NCBI GenBank assembly: GCA_963764585.1
Contig: CAVXTB010000021.1
Coordinates: 1-64,000, forward strand
Origin: JAOPZW01 sp963764585
GTDB lineage: Bacteria > Actinomycetota > Thermoleophilia > Solirubrobacterales > Solirubrobacteraceae
Direction of reading: 5' to 3'
Length of the DNA stretch: 64,000 nucleotides
The translations under genes were made by a program, and so were the position numbers. Below the pieces are notes generated by a model, which saw nothing but the letters and a program-made list of their open reading frames with translations, ran no database searches and was not told the origin of the DNA. Each line of letters starts with the position of its first letter. The first letter of the stretch is position 1. This document shows positions 1 through 7,672 of the stretch, piece after piece.

Positions 1-233
1 CCGCCGAGTATAGCGCGCAACCAGCGGGGCCTCCAAGAGACCGGCGCGTGGCCGGGCGCCGCGTTGGCGGCCGCGGGAGACTAGCGCATCCGGGCGGGTC
101 GCGCGCGCGGGGGCGGCGGGGCCGGGGCGGCGGCGGCGCGGGGCGGCGGCAGCGAGGGGCCGCAGCGGGCGCGGAGCCGGACGGCGGACCGGGGCCGCGG
201 CAGCGGGCCGCGGGAGCGGGGCGGCCCCGCCCT
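1..233. other. GC-extreme non-coding edge region
   Basis: No open frame here looks like a real protein. The stretch is almost pure G and C, with G-runs at 92-94, 96-98, 109-113, 118-121, 124-127 and 140-143 on the given strand. It lies downstream of yjbQ on the minus strand and may belong to an intergenic region that continues outside the window. I recognise no tRNA fold or terminator with a T-tract. Confidence 0.4.
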
Positions 234-650
234 CTACGACAGCACCTGCACCGACACCACCCGCTCGCGCGGGCGGTCGTCGAAGTCGAGCAGGACGATC
301 TGCTGCCAGGTGCCGAGGCCGAGCTCGCCGCCGACGATCGGGATCGTCTCGCTCGGGCCGATCAGGGCCGCGCGCAGGTGGCTGTGGGCGTTGGTGTCGT
401 CGTTGCGCACGTTGTGCTCGTAGGAGCCCTCGGGCGGCACGAGCCGGTCGAGCAGCGCCTGCAGGTCTGCGATCGCGCCCGGCTCGTGCTCGAGCGTGGT
501 CACGCCGACGGTCGCCCCGACCGCGAAGACGGCGGCGACCCCGGCCTGCACGCCCGAGCGCGTCACCACCGAGCGGACGCCCTCGGTCAGGTCGACGACC
601 GCCCCGTTGCCGGGCGTCTGGACGCGCAACAGCCCCCCGTGGACCGCCAT
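234..650 (-). CDS. yjbQ: YjbQ/UPF0047 family protein
   Basis: The 138-residue product has the usual full length and conserved blocks of the YjbQ (UPF0047) fold: a central NVRNDDTNAHSHLRAALIG segment with the His/Asp cluster, then the GTWQQIVLLDFD segment. Members are small, trimeric cytosolic beta-sandwich proteins; some have weak thiamine-phosphate synthase activity, but the physiological role is unsettled. It starts with ATG 10 bp downstream of the tyrS stop on the same strand, so it is probably the second gene of a tyrS-yjbQ transcript. No leader or membrane segment is seen. The family call is firm; the function is not. Confidence 0.9.
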   Translation of the reverse strand: MAVHGGLLRVQTPGNGAVVDLTEGVRSVVTRSGVQAGVAAVFAVGATVGVTTLEHEPGAIADLQALLDRLVPPEGSYEHNVRNDDTNAHSHLRAALIGPSETIPIVGGELGLGTWQQIVLLDFDDRPRERVVSVQVLS

Positions 651-660
651 CGGGCCCGCC

Positions 661-1848
661 TCAGCCCACCCGCAGCCGGCGGAAGTGGCGCTTGCCGACC
701 TGCAGCACCGCGCCGTCGAGGCGCTCGGGCGGCAGGTCGAGGTCGTCGGCCGCCAGCGGCTCGCCGTCGAGGCGCACGCCGCCCTGGGCCAGGGTCCGCC
801 GCGCCTCCGAGCGCGACATCCCGAACGCGTCGGCGATCAGCGCCGGCAGGTGGACCGACCCGTTCACGGCGACGAACGGCAGCTCCTCGATCTCCTCGGG
901 CACCTCGTGGCGCACGTGCACGCGCTCGAACTCCGCCGCGGCGGCGTCGGCGGCGTCGGGACCATGGAACCGCGCCACCAGCGCATGCGCCAACGCGTGC
1001 TTGGCATCGCGCGGCGACGTCCCCGCAGGCGGGCGCGCAACCGCGAGCAGCGTGAACCACGTGTCCATGGCCTCGTCGGGCAGCGACAGCGTGCGCCCGT
1101 ACATCTCGCCCGGCGGCTCGGTGATCCCGATGTGGTTGCCGACCGACTTCGACATCTTCTCGACGCCGTCGACGCCCGGCAGGATCGGCATCGTCAGCAC
1201 GGCCTGCTCGGGCTGGCCGAACGCGCGCTGGACGTCACGCCCGAGCAGCAGGTTGAACGTCTGGTCGGTTCCGCCGAGCTCGACGTCGGCGCCGACCTTG
1301 ACCGAGTCGTAGCCCTGCATCAGGGGATAGAGCAGCTCGAGCACCGAGATCGGCGCCCGCGCCGCCCAGCGCTTGGCGAAGTCGTCGCGCTCGAGCAGCT
1401 GGGCGACGGTGGTCGTGCGCGCCAGCCGGAAGAGCCCCTCCATGTCCATGTCCAGCCACTCGGAGTTGAAGCGGACCTCGAGCAGCGCCGGGTCGTCCAG
1501 CAGCACGTGGAAGGCCTGCTCCTGGTAGGTGCGGGCGTTGGCGTCGATCTCCTCGCCCGACAGCACCGGCCGGGTCGCCGTGCGACCGCTGGGATCGCCG
1601 ACGCGCGCGGTGTAGTCGCCGACGATCAGGACCACCCGATGGCCGAGGTCCTGGAACTCGCGCAGCTTCTGCAGCACCACCGTGTGGCCGAGGTGGATGT
1701 CGGGCGCGGTCGGGTCCAGGCCCAGCTTCGCCCGCAGCTGGCGGCCGTCGCGCTCCGCGGCCTCCAGGCGCCCCTGGAGGCCGCCGGCGGGCAGCGACTC
1801 GGCCGCGTTGCGGGCGAGGAAGGCGGCGTCTTGCGCGGGCGTCGGCAT
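661..1848 (-). CDS. tyrS: Tyrosyl-tRNA synthetase (TyrZ-like type)
   Basis: Charges tRNA-Tyr with tyrosine in the cytosol. At 395 residues it has the class I signatures HLGH (residues 52-55, the HIGH motif) and KMSKS (231-235), and a C-terminal S4-like RNA-binding domain with the MSRSEARRTLAQGGVRLDG segment. The KMSKS form and the VVLIVGDYTARVGDPSGR stretch after the HIGH motif match the second bacterial TyrRS type (TyrZ-like) rather than the KFGKT form. No T-box leader fits in the 99 bp before the gene. A TAGCAT box ends 9 nt before the ATG, suggesting a leaderless mRNA. The gene is divergent from the penicillin-binding protein and is followed by yjbQ. Confidence 0.96.
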   Translation of the reverse strand: MPTPAQDAAFLARNAAESLPAGGLQGRLEAAERDGRQLRAKLGLDPTAPDIHLGHTVVLQKLREFQDLGHRVVLIVGDYTARVGDPSGRTATRPVLSGEEIDANARTYQEQAFHVLLDDPALLEVRFNSEWLDMDMEGLFRLARTTTVAQLLERDDFAKRWAARAPISVLELLYPLMQGYDSVKVGADVELGGTDQTFNLLLGRDVQRAFGQPEQAVLTMPILPGVDGVEKMSKSVGNHIGITEPPGEMYGRTLSLPDEAMDTWFTLLAVARPPAGTSPRDAKHALAHALVARFHGPDAADAAAAEFERVHVRHEVPEEIEELPFVAVNGSVHLPALIADAFGMSRSEARRTLAQGGVRLDGEPLAADDLDLPPERLDGAVLQVGKRHFRRLRVG

Positions 1849-1857
1849 CGCGGGGCA

Positions 1858-1863
1858 ATGCTA
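1858..1863 (-). promoter_or_regulatory. Putative -10 box of tyrS
   Basis: On the minus strand the hexamer reads TAGCAT and lies 9 nt upstream of the tyrS ATG. This spacing would put the transcription start at or very near the start codon. No clear -35 hexamer is seen. Confidence 0.45.
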
Positions 1864-1947
1864 GTGTTGGCCGCCGTCGCGCTGCCCGCTGCCGCCCAGC
1901 GCGAACCACCCTGCAGCGGCCCGTGACGCCGCGCCGCCCCCCGCCGC

Positions 1948-4227
1948 ATGAGCGTCGAGACCGGATCGAACATCACGCCGCTGTTCGGCGACCAGGAGCC
2001 GCCCGAGCCGCCTCGCGTGCGCCCGCGCGTCAAGAAGCTGCGCCTGCTGGCGATCCTGCTGCCGCTCGCGCTCCTCGCCATCGTCTCGACCCTCTTCGGG
2101 ATGATGATGGCGGTCGCGTCCGACCTTCCCGACCTCGAGAACCGCAAGGAGTACCAGGACGCCAAGAACTCGGTGCTCGTCGACGCGCACGGCAAGACGC
2201 TCGGCGTCCTGACCAACAACCAGAGCCGCGTCATCGTCAACGCCGACGACATCCCGCTGAACATGCGCAACGCGATCATCGCCATCGAGGATCGCCGCTT
2301 CTACGAGAACTCCGGCGTCGACATCCGGGGCATCGGCCGCGCGCTCGTGCAGGACGTCCTCAGCCGCAAGACGGTCCAGGGCGGATCGACGATCGCCCAG
2401 CAGTTCGTCAAGAACGCCCTGCAGGCCCAGGGCGACAGGACGGTCTTCCAGAAGATGCGCGAGGCCGCGCTGGCCTACCACCTGACCCGCAAGTGGTCGA
2501 AGAACAAGATCCTCACGCAGTACCTGAACTCGATCTACTTCGGCAACGGGGCCTACGGGGTCGAGTCGGCGGCGCGAACCTACTTCGGCATCCAGCCCAA
2601 CCACGTCGACTGCGGCACGCAGGGGCACCCGCTGTGCGTCAAGGAGCTCAAGCCCGAGGAGGCGGCGCTGATCGCGGGCGTGGTGGCCAACCCCACCGCC
2701 TACGACCCGGTCGCCCATCCACTGGCGGCGCAGCGGCGCCGGAACCTCGTGCTCAAGGACATGTTCGAGCAGGGGCTGCTCCCGCGTCAGGAGTACCGCA
2801 ACGCGATCCACGAGGCGCTCCCGGCCGCCGTCGACATCAAGCCGCCGACGGTGCGCACCAAGGCGCCCTACTTCACGACCTGGGTCCGCCAGCAGCTCGT
2901 CGACCGCTACGGGGCGCGCAGGGCGTTCGAGGGCGGGCTGAAGGTCCGCACGACGCTCGACAGCCAGCTGCAGGACGCGGCCGACAAGGCCGTCAACAAC
3001 TACCTGGCCAACCCGGCGGGTCCTTCGGCGGCGCTCGTCGCGATCGACAACAAGACCGGCGCGGTGCGGGCCATGGTCGGCGGTCGCGACTACGCCACGC
3101 GCCCGTTCAACCTCGCCACCCAGGGCCAGCGCCAGCCGGGGTCGGCGATCAAGCCGTTCATCCTCGCGGAGGCGCTCAAGCGCTTCGGGCCCGGCTCGGT
3201 GTGGCCGTCGCGCAAGCGCATCTTCACCGTGCCCAACACCAAGGGCAAGGAGAAGTTCGTCGTCAACAACTTCGAGAGCAAGTACGCAGGGTCGCAGACG
3301 CTGGCCGGCGGCCTGACCTACTCCGACAACGCCGTGTTCTCGGCCGTCGGCATCACGGTCGGGCCGAAGAAGATCGCGCGGCTGGCCGAGCGGATGGGCA
3401 TCCGCACGCCGGTCTCGTCGAACTACGCGATGACGCTCGGCGGCCTGCACGAGGGCGTGACGCCGCTGGACATGGCTCATGCCTACGAGACGCTCATCGA
3501 GCACGGCCGGCGCATCACCGGGACGTTGGGCGCCAGCAAGGACGGGCCCGTCGGGATCGAGAGCGTGAAGTCGCCCGACGGCAAGCTGCTCCAGGAGAAC
3601 AAGGTGCAGCGCGTGCCGGTGCTCCAGCAGCGGCTCGCCGACCAGACCGTCGGCATCATGACCACGGTCATCTCCCAGGGCACGGGCCGGCGCGCCGCGC
3701 TCGGGCCCGGCAAGTTCGCCGCCGGCAAGACCGGGACGACCGAGAACAGCGGCGACGCGTGGTTCGTCGGGTTCAACGACCGCTGGACCGTCGCGGTGTG
3801 GGTGGGCTACGCCGACAAGCTCAAGCCGATGCTCACCGAGTTCGCCGGCGCGCCGGTCGAGGGCGGCACCTACCCGGCGCTCATCTGGCACGACTTCATG
3901 GTCGCGGCAGACAACATCGTCGCCCAGCGCAACGCCGAGGAGCGCGTCAAGAAGGGCCTGCCGCCGATCGATCCCAGCCAGCAGCAGCAGACCAACACCA
4001 CCCCCGCGCCCTCGGTGCCGACCAAGCCGGCGCCGGTGCCCGAGGGCGGCGACACCGCCCCGCCCGCACCACAGCCGACCGCGCCGTCGAACGGGGGCGG
4101 CGGCGGGACGAGCGGGACCTCGACGGGCACGAGCGCGACACCCGGCCCGACGCAGCCGTCGTCTCCGGGCGCCGGCACCGGCGGGACCGGCGGCAGCGGC
4201 GGGGCGAGCGCTCCCGGCGAGGGCTAG
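1948..4227 (+). CDS. Class A penicillin-binding protein (PBP1-type)
   Basis: Bifunctional peptidoglycan synthase of 759 residues. A short basic cytoplasmic tail and one membrane helix (about residues 30-55) are followed by a GT51 glycosyltransferase domain with EDRRFY (Glu114 as candidate catalytic residue) and GGSTIAQQ (145-152). The transpeptidase domain carries SAIK (Ser399), the SDN triad in TYSDNAV, and KTG (Lys594) in GKTGTT. The last 90 or so residues are a low-complexity Pro/Gly/Thr/Ser tail, probably in the wall. It sits alone on the plus strand, divergent from tyrS. The ATG at 1948 gives a normal cytoplasmic tail. Which PBP1 paralogue it is cannot be told from one gene. Confidence 0.95.
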   Translation: MSVETGSNITPLFGDQEPPEPPRVRPRVKKLRLLAILLPLALLAIVSTLFGMMMAVASDLPDLENRKEYQDAKNSVLVDAHGKTLGVLTNNQSRVIVNADDIPLNMRNAIIAIEDRRFYENSGVDIRGIGRALVQDVLSRKTVQGGSTIAQQFVKNALQAQGDRTVFQKMREAALAYHLTRKWSKNKILTQYLNSIYFGNGAYGVESAARTYFGIQPNHVDCGTQGHPLCVKELKPEEAALIAGVVANPTAYDPVAHPLAAQRRRNLVLKDMFEQGLLPRQEYRNAIHEALPAAVDIKPPTVRTKAPYFTTWVRQQLVDRYGARRAFEGGLKVRTTLDSQLQDAADKAVNNYLANPAGPSAALVAIDNKTGAVRAMVGGRDYATRPFNLATQGQRQPGSAIKPFILAEALKRFGPGSVWPSRKRIFTVPNTKGKEKFVVNNFESKYAGSQTLAGGLTYSDNAVFSAVGITVGPKKIARLAERMGIRTPVSSNYAMTLGGLHEGVTPLDMAHAYETLIEHGRRITGTLGASKDGPVGIESVKSPDGKLLQENKVQRVPVLQQRLADQTVGIMTTVISQGTGRRAALGPGKFAAGKTGTTENSGDAWFVGFNDRWTVAVWVGYADKLKPMLTEFAGAPVEGGTYPALIWHDFMVAADNIVAQRNAEERVKKGLPPIDPSQQQQTNTTPAPSVPTKPAPVPEGGDTAPPAPQPTAPSNGGGGGTSGTSTGTSATPGPTQPSSPGAGTGGTGGSGGASAPGEG

Positions 4228-4231
4228 CGCA

Positions 4232-4253
4232 AGCGGCCGGCCCTCAGGCCGCT
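4232..4253. terminator. Hairpin between convergent genes
   Basis: AGCGGCC and GGCCGCT form a 7-bp inverted repeat with an 8-nt loop, 4 nt after the penicillin-binding protein stop. It overlaps the stop codon of the convergent glycosylase gene. It lacks a T-tract on either side, so it may stop transcription weakly or only protect 3' ends. Confidence 0.4.
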
Positions 4254-4828
4254 CGCGCGCGCGGCGGCCACGGCCGCGACACGTGGCGGTTGCCGCGCGC
4301 GCAGAAGCGCCAGTCGAGATCGACCGCCTTCGTGATCCCGACGCGCCGCCCGGCGTCGATGACCGGCGCCTCCCAGCCTGGCGCCCGCGGCTCGATGCGG
4401 ATCGGCCCGTCCACGAGCGAGGTGCCGTTGAGCTCGAGCCCGATCGCGAGTGCCTGCGTGAGCTTGCCCGGCCCCGAGCACAGGTCCTCGTCGCGCGCGA
4501 CGCCGCGGCGCGCGCGCATGACGTCGATGCCGTCCAGCGGCTGCAGCGCGCGGATCAGCACGGCGGCGCCCGAGTCCTCGTGGTCGCAGACGGCGTTCAG
4601 CAGCGAGTGGATCCCGTAGGAGAAGTAGACGTAGGCGATGCCCGGCGGCCCGAAGAGCGGCGCGGTGCGCGCGGTCAGCCCCGCCCACGCGTGCGACGCC
4701 GGCTCGGTGCGGTGGTAGGCCTCCGTCTCGACGATGACGCCCGCGGTCTCGCCGTGGCGAACGACGCATCCGATGAGGTCGGGGGCGACCTCGAGCACCG
4801 GGCGGTCGTAGAAGGCGACGTCGATCAC
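4244..4828 (-). CDS. mpg: 3-methyladenine DNA glycosylase (AAG/MPG family)
   Basis: Base-excision repair enzyme that releases alkylated purines. The 194-residue protein has the family layout: VIVETEAY with the catalytic Glu, ASHAWAG, PGIAYVYFSYGIHSLLNAV, an SGAAVLIRALQPLDG block, GPGKLTQALAIG, and an RVGITKAVDLDWRF C-terminus. It starts at a GTG that overlaps the argH stop by 4 bp (GTGA), so translation is probably coupled to argH. An alkylation-repair gene coupled to an arginine gene makes no obvious metabolic sense and probably reflects compact packing. Confidence 0.93.
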   Translation of the reverse strand: MIDVAFYDRPVLEVAPDLIGCVVRHGETAGVIVETEAYHRTEPASHAWAGLTARTAPLFGPPGIAYVYFSYGIHSLLNAVCDHEDSGAAVLIRALQPLDGIDVMRARRGVARDEDLCSGPGKLTQALAIGLELNGTSLVDGPIRIEPRAPGWEAPVIDAGRRVGITKAVDLDWRFCARGNRHVSRPWPPRARAA

Positions 4829-6159
4829 AGCAGCGTGCGAGCCCGCTCGAGCTGCTCGCGCACCCGCGCGAGCGCCGTCCCGCCCTCGCTCACCTTCGAC
4901 TCGAGCCACGACGAGTACTGGAGCACGTCGGCGGCCTCCTCCCCCAGCGCCGGGACCGCCACGTCGGCGAGCGACCGCCCCGACTCGACCGCCTCGCGCA
5001 CCAGCCCCGCGACGATGCCGTGAGCCTCGCGAAACGGCGTGCCGCGCTTGACCAGCAGGTCGGCCAGGTCGGTCGCCGCGATGAGCTCGTCGGCCGCCGC
5101 GGCCGCCATCCGCCCGCGGTGAAAGCGCGCGCCGGCGACCATGCCGGTGGCCGCGGCGAGGCACAGCCCCAGCGTGTCGACCGCGTCGAACAGGTGCTCC
5201 TTGTCCTCCTGCAGGTCCTTGTTGTAGGTCAGCGGCAGCGCGTGCAGCACGCCGTGCAGCGCGCCCAGGTGCCCGACGATCCGCGGCGCCTTGGCGCGCA
5301 GCAGCTCCGCGGCGTCCGGGTTCTTCTTCTGGGGCATGATCGACGAGCCGCTCGTCCAGGCGTCCGGCAGCTCGACGAAGCCGAACTCCTCCGAGGACCA
5401 CAGGACGAGCTCGGCCCCCAGGCGCGAGAGGTGCGTCGCGCACGTCGCAGCGGCGGCGAGGTAGTCCAGGACGAAGTCGCGGTTGGAGACCGCGTCGATC
5501 GAGTTGGGCGCCACGCGGTCGAAGCCGAGCTCGGCGGCGACCTGGCGGCGATCGGTGTCGAAGTTGACCCCGGCAAGCGCGCCGGCGCCGAGCGGCAGCG
5601 CCGCCGTGGAGCGCGCGGCGAAGTCGAAGCGGATGCGATCGCGCTCGAGCATCCACACGTAGGCCAGCAGGTGGTGGCTGAGGTACACCGGCTGGGCGCG
5701 CTGCAGATGGGTGTAGCCGGGCAGCGGCCAGTCGAGATGGCGCTCGGCGGCGTCGACCAGCGCGGCGATCAGCCCGGTGACCGCTTCGACGCCCGCGCGC
5801 GCCGCGTCGCGCGTGAACAGCGCCATGTCGGTGACCACCTGGTCGTTGCGCGAGCGCGCGGTGTGCAGCCGCCCGCCGACGGGCCCGGCCAGCTCGGTCA
5901 GCCGCCGCTCGACGGCCATGTGGATGTCCTCGTCGTCGGGCGCGAACGGGAACGAGCCGTCGCGCAGCTCGGCCTCGACCGCGTCGAGCCCGGCGAGCAG
6001 GGCGTCGCGATCCTCGGCCGACACGATGCCCTGCGCCGCGAGCATCCGCGCGTGCGCGCGCGACTGCGCGATGTCGTGCGGCCACAGGCGCCGATCGAAG
6101 TCGATCGACGCGTTCAGCGCCTGGAAGGCAGGGTCCTGTGGCTCGCGGAAGCGCGACAC
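4825..6159 (-). CDS. argH: Argininosuccinate lyase
   Basis: Last step of arginine synthesis: argininosuccinate to arginine and fumarate. The 444-residue protein belongs to the fumarase/aspartase superfamily; the signature GSSIMPQKKNP is at about residues 271-281, with the catalytic Ser in the first part of that loop. Other family marks are ARSRNDQV near residue 100 and the GYTHLQRAQP block. The start is a GTG giving MSRFREPQDPAF; this short N-terminus makes the protein slightly shorter than the usual 455-470 residues. No other arg gene is in the window. It follows a small membrane protein by 15 bp and its stop is coupled to the glycosylase start. Confidence 0.96.
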   Translation of the reverse strand: MSRFREPQDPAFQALNASIDFDRRLWPHDIAQSRAHARMLAAQGIVSAEDRDALLAGLDAVEAELRDGSFPFAPDDEDIHMAVERRLTELAGPVGGRLHTARSRNDQVVTDMALFTRDAARAGVEAVTGLIAALVDAAERHLDWPLPGYTHLQRAQPVYLSHHLLAYVWMLERDRIRFDFAARSTAALPLGAGALAGVNFDTDRRQVAAELGFDRVAPNSIDAVSNRDFVLDYLAAAATCATHLSRLGAELVLWSSEEFGFVELPDAWTSGSSIMPQKKNPDAAELLRAKAPRIVGHLGALHGVLHALPLTYNKDLQEDKEHLFDAVDTLGLCLAAATGMVAGARFHRGRMAAAAADELIAATDLADLLVKRGTPFREAHGIVAGLVREAVESGRSLADVAVPALGEEAADVLQYSSWLESKVSEGGTALARVREQLERARTLL

Positions 6160-6174
6160 GGCAGGCGCCGCAGC

Positions 6175-6540
6175 TTACGCGGCGCTCAACCCGTCGGCGA
6201 TCTGCGCCACCTGCGTGGCGAGCGCGAAGCCCAGCAGGTACAGCGTGATGCCCCAGCCGAACCAGGCGCCCGTGCCCGAGCTGTAGAAGCGCCGATCCGG
6301 ATCGCGCCAGTCCTCGATCACCACGGGCACGAAGCAGCACAGCCCGAGCACCATGAGCACCCACGGCGTCCAGCCCGTCACCAGGTAGCGCGCGTCGAAG
6401 CGGAACTCGCCGGCGATGTCGGCGATGACGCGGTGCCACAGCACGAGCGGAAGGGCGACCGCGATCACGAAGCCCACGGCACCGACCTGCCGCGCCCGCC
6501 GGCGGCGGGCTCGCTCGGCCTGAGCGCGCCGGCTTGCCAT
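6175..6540 (-). CDS. Small three-helix membrane protein, unknown
   Basis: I do not recognise this 121-residue protein. The N-terminus is strongly basic (an Arg-rich stretch before residue 20), then three hydrophobic segments follow at about residues 20-37, 57-75 and 95-115, with a charged EDWRDPDRRFY loop between the last two. The positive N-terminus suggests it stays in the cytoplasm. It lies between the DegT-type aminotransferase (8 bp upstream) and argH (15 bp downstream) on one strand. A CATAAT hexamer sits 6 nt before the ATG, so it may have its own start of transcription. Confidence 0.7.
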   Translation of the reverse strand: MASRRAQAERARRRRARQVGAVGFVIAVALPLVLWHRVIADIAGEFRFDARYLVTGWTPWVLMVLGLCCFVPVVIEDWRDPDRRFYSSGTGAWFGWGITLYLLGFALATQVAQIADGLSAA

Positions 6541-6547
6541 GCCGCGA

Positions 6548-7672
6548 TTATGCCCCCTGGCGGACCGCCTCGGTCAACGAAATCGCTACCCGTTCGACCT
6601 GGCTCTCGGTCATCGCGGGGAAGAACGGCAGCGCGACCGACCGCGCGGCGACGTCCTCGCACACCGGGAACTCGCCCTCGCGGTGCCCGAAGCGCTCGCG
6701 GTAGAAGCTCATCAGGTGGATGGCCGGCAGGTAGGGCTTGGACTGAACGCCGCGCGCACGCAGCGCGTGGATGACCTCGTCGCGCTCGACGCCGCGCGGC
6801 ACCTGCACGACGAAGACGAACCAGCCGCGGCGATCGCCACCCGCGTCGGCGCACGGCAACCCGAGCCCGTCGACGCCCGCCAGCGCCTCGCGGTACCAGC
6901 CGGCCACGCGGGCGCGATCGGCGAGCATGCCGTCCAGCCGCGACAGCTGCACGAGGCCGATCGCGCACGCGATGTCGGTGAGCCGGTAGTTGAAGCCCAG
7001 CCGGTCGTGGTCGAGCCAGCCCATGTCGGGCGCGCGACCCTGGTTGCGCTCGGACTCGATGCGCTCCTTGAGCGCCGCGTCGCCGACGGTGACCATCCCG
7101 CCCTCGCCGGTCGTCAGCTGCTTGTTGGCGTAGAAGCCGAAGGCGGCGGGGTGCCCGCGCGCGCCGACCCGCACGCCGTCGGCATGCACCGCGCCGAGCG
7201 CCTCGCAGGCGTCCTCGACGATCGGCAGCCCGAGGCGCTCGAAGGCCGGCAGGTCGGCGGGGTAGCCGAAGATGTGCACCGGCAGCAGCGCCGTCGTGCG
7301 CTCCGTGACCGCCGCCGCAGCCGCATCGGGATCGAGGTTCAGCGTGCGTGGATCGATGTCGGCGAAGACCGGCCGCGCGCGCTCGTAGAGCGCGGCGTTG
7401 GCGCTGGCCACGAACGAGAACGGCGACGTGACGACCTCGTCGCCCTCCGACACGCCGACCGCGCGCAGCGCGAGGTGCAGCCCGGCCGTGCCACTCGACA
7501 CCGCGCAGCCATGCCCCGCTCCGAGCCACGCGGCGAATGCCTGCTCGAAGACGGGCACGCGCGGGCCCAACGACAGGTGGCTCGAGCGCAGCACCTCGAT
7601 CACCGCCGCCTCCTCCTCCGGCCCGAGGACGGGCTGGGCGAGCGGGATGACCTCGGTGGCCGCGGTGCTCAC
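6548..7672 (-). CDS. DegT/DnrJ/EryC1/StrS aminotransferase
   Basis: PLP-dependent aminotransferase of the sugar-aminotransferase type, 374 residues, fold type I. The PLP lysine lies in FYANKQLTTGEGG (about residue 170). Family blocks VSSGTAGLHLALRA, SPFSFVASANA, and VEDACEALGA are present. Such enzymes usually aminate 3-keto or 4-keto nucleotide sugars, but no sugar-nucleotide gene is nearby. The GTG start overlaps the citramalate synthase stop by 4 bp (GTGA), so it is the fourth coupled gene of leuB-ilvE-cimA. Either it serves an unlinked sugar pathway or its substrate is unusual. Confidence 0.9.
   Translation of the reverse strand: MSTAATEVIPLAQPVLGPEEEAAVIEVLRSSHLSLGPRVPVFEQAFAAWLGAGHGCAVSSGTAGLHLALRAVGVSEGDEVVTSPFSFVASANAALYERARPVFADIDPRTLNLDPDAAAAAVTERTTALLPVHIFGYPADLPAFERLGLPIVEDACEALGAVHADGVRVGARGHPAAFGFYANKQLTTGEGGMVTVGDAALKERIESERNQGRAPDMGWLDHDRLGFNYRLTDIACAIGLVQLSRLDGMLADRARVAGWYREALAGVDGLGLPCADAGGDRRGWFVFVVQVPRGVERDEVIHALRARGVQSKPYLPAIHLMSFYRERFGHREGEFPVCEDVAARSVALPFFPAMTESQVERVAISLTEAVRQGA

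Noticed and set aside
92..143. G-quadruplex at the window start
   Set aside because: G-runs are present but loops of 10-12 nt separate several of them, and no gene context is known to the left.
1849..1947. T-box leader for tyrS
   Set aside because: Only 99 bp are available and no T-box core or specifier hairpin is seen; the TAGCAT box points to a leaderless mRNA.
1923..4619. Very long Arg/Gly/Pro-rich open frames overlapping real genes, as here over the penicillin-binding protein
   Set aside because: Composition is that of shifted GC-rich coding DNA, with no family motifs. The same applies over menD, leuC and serA.
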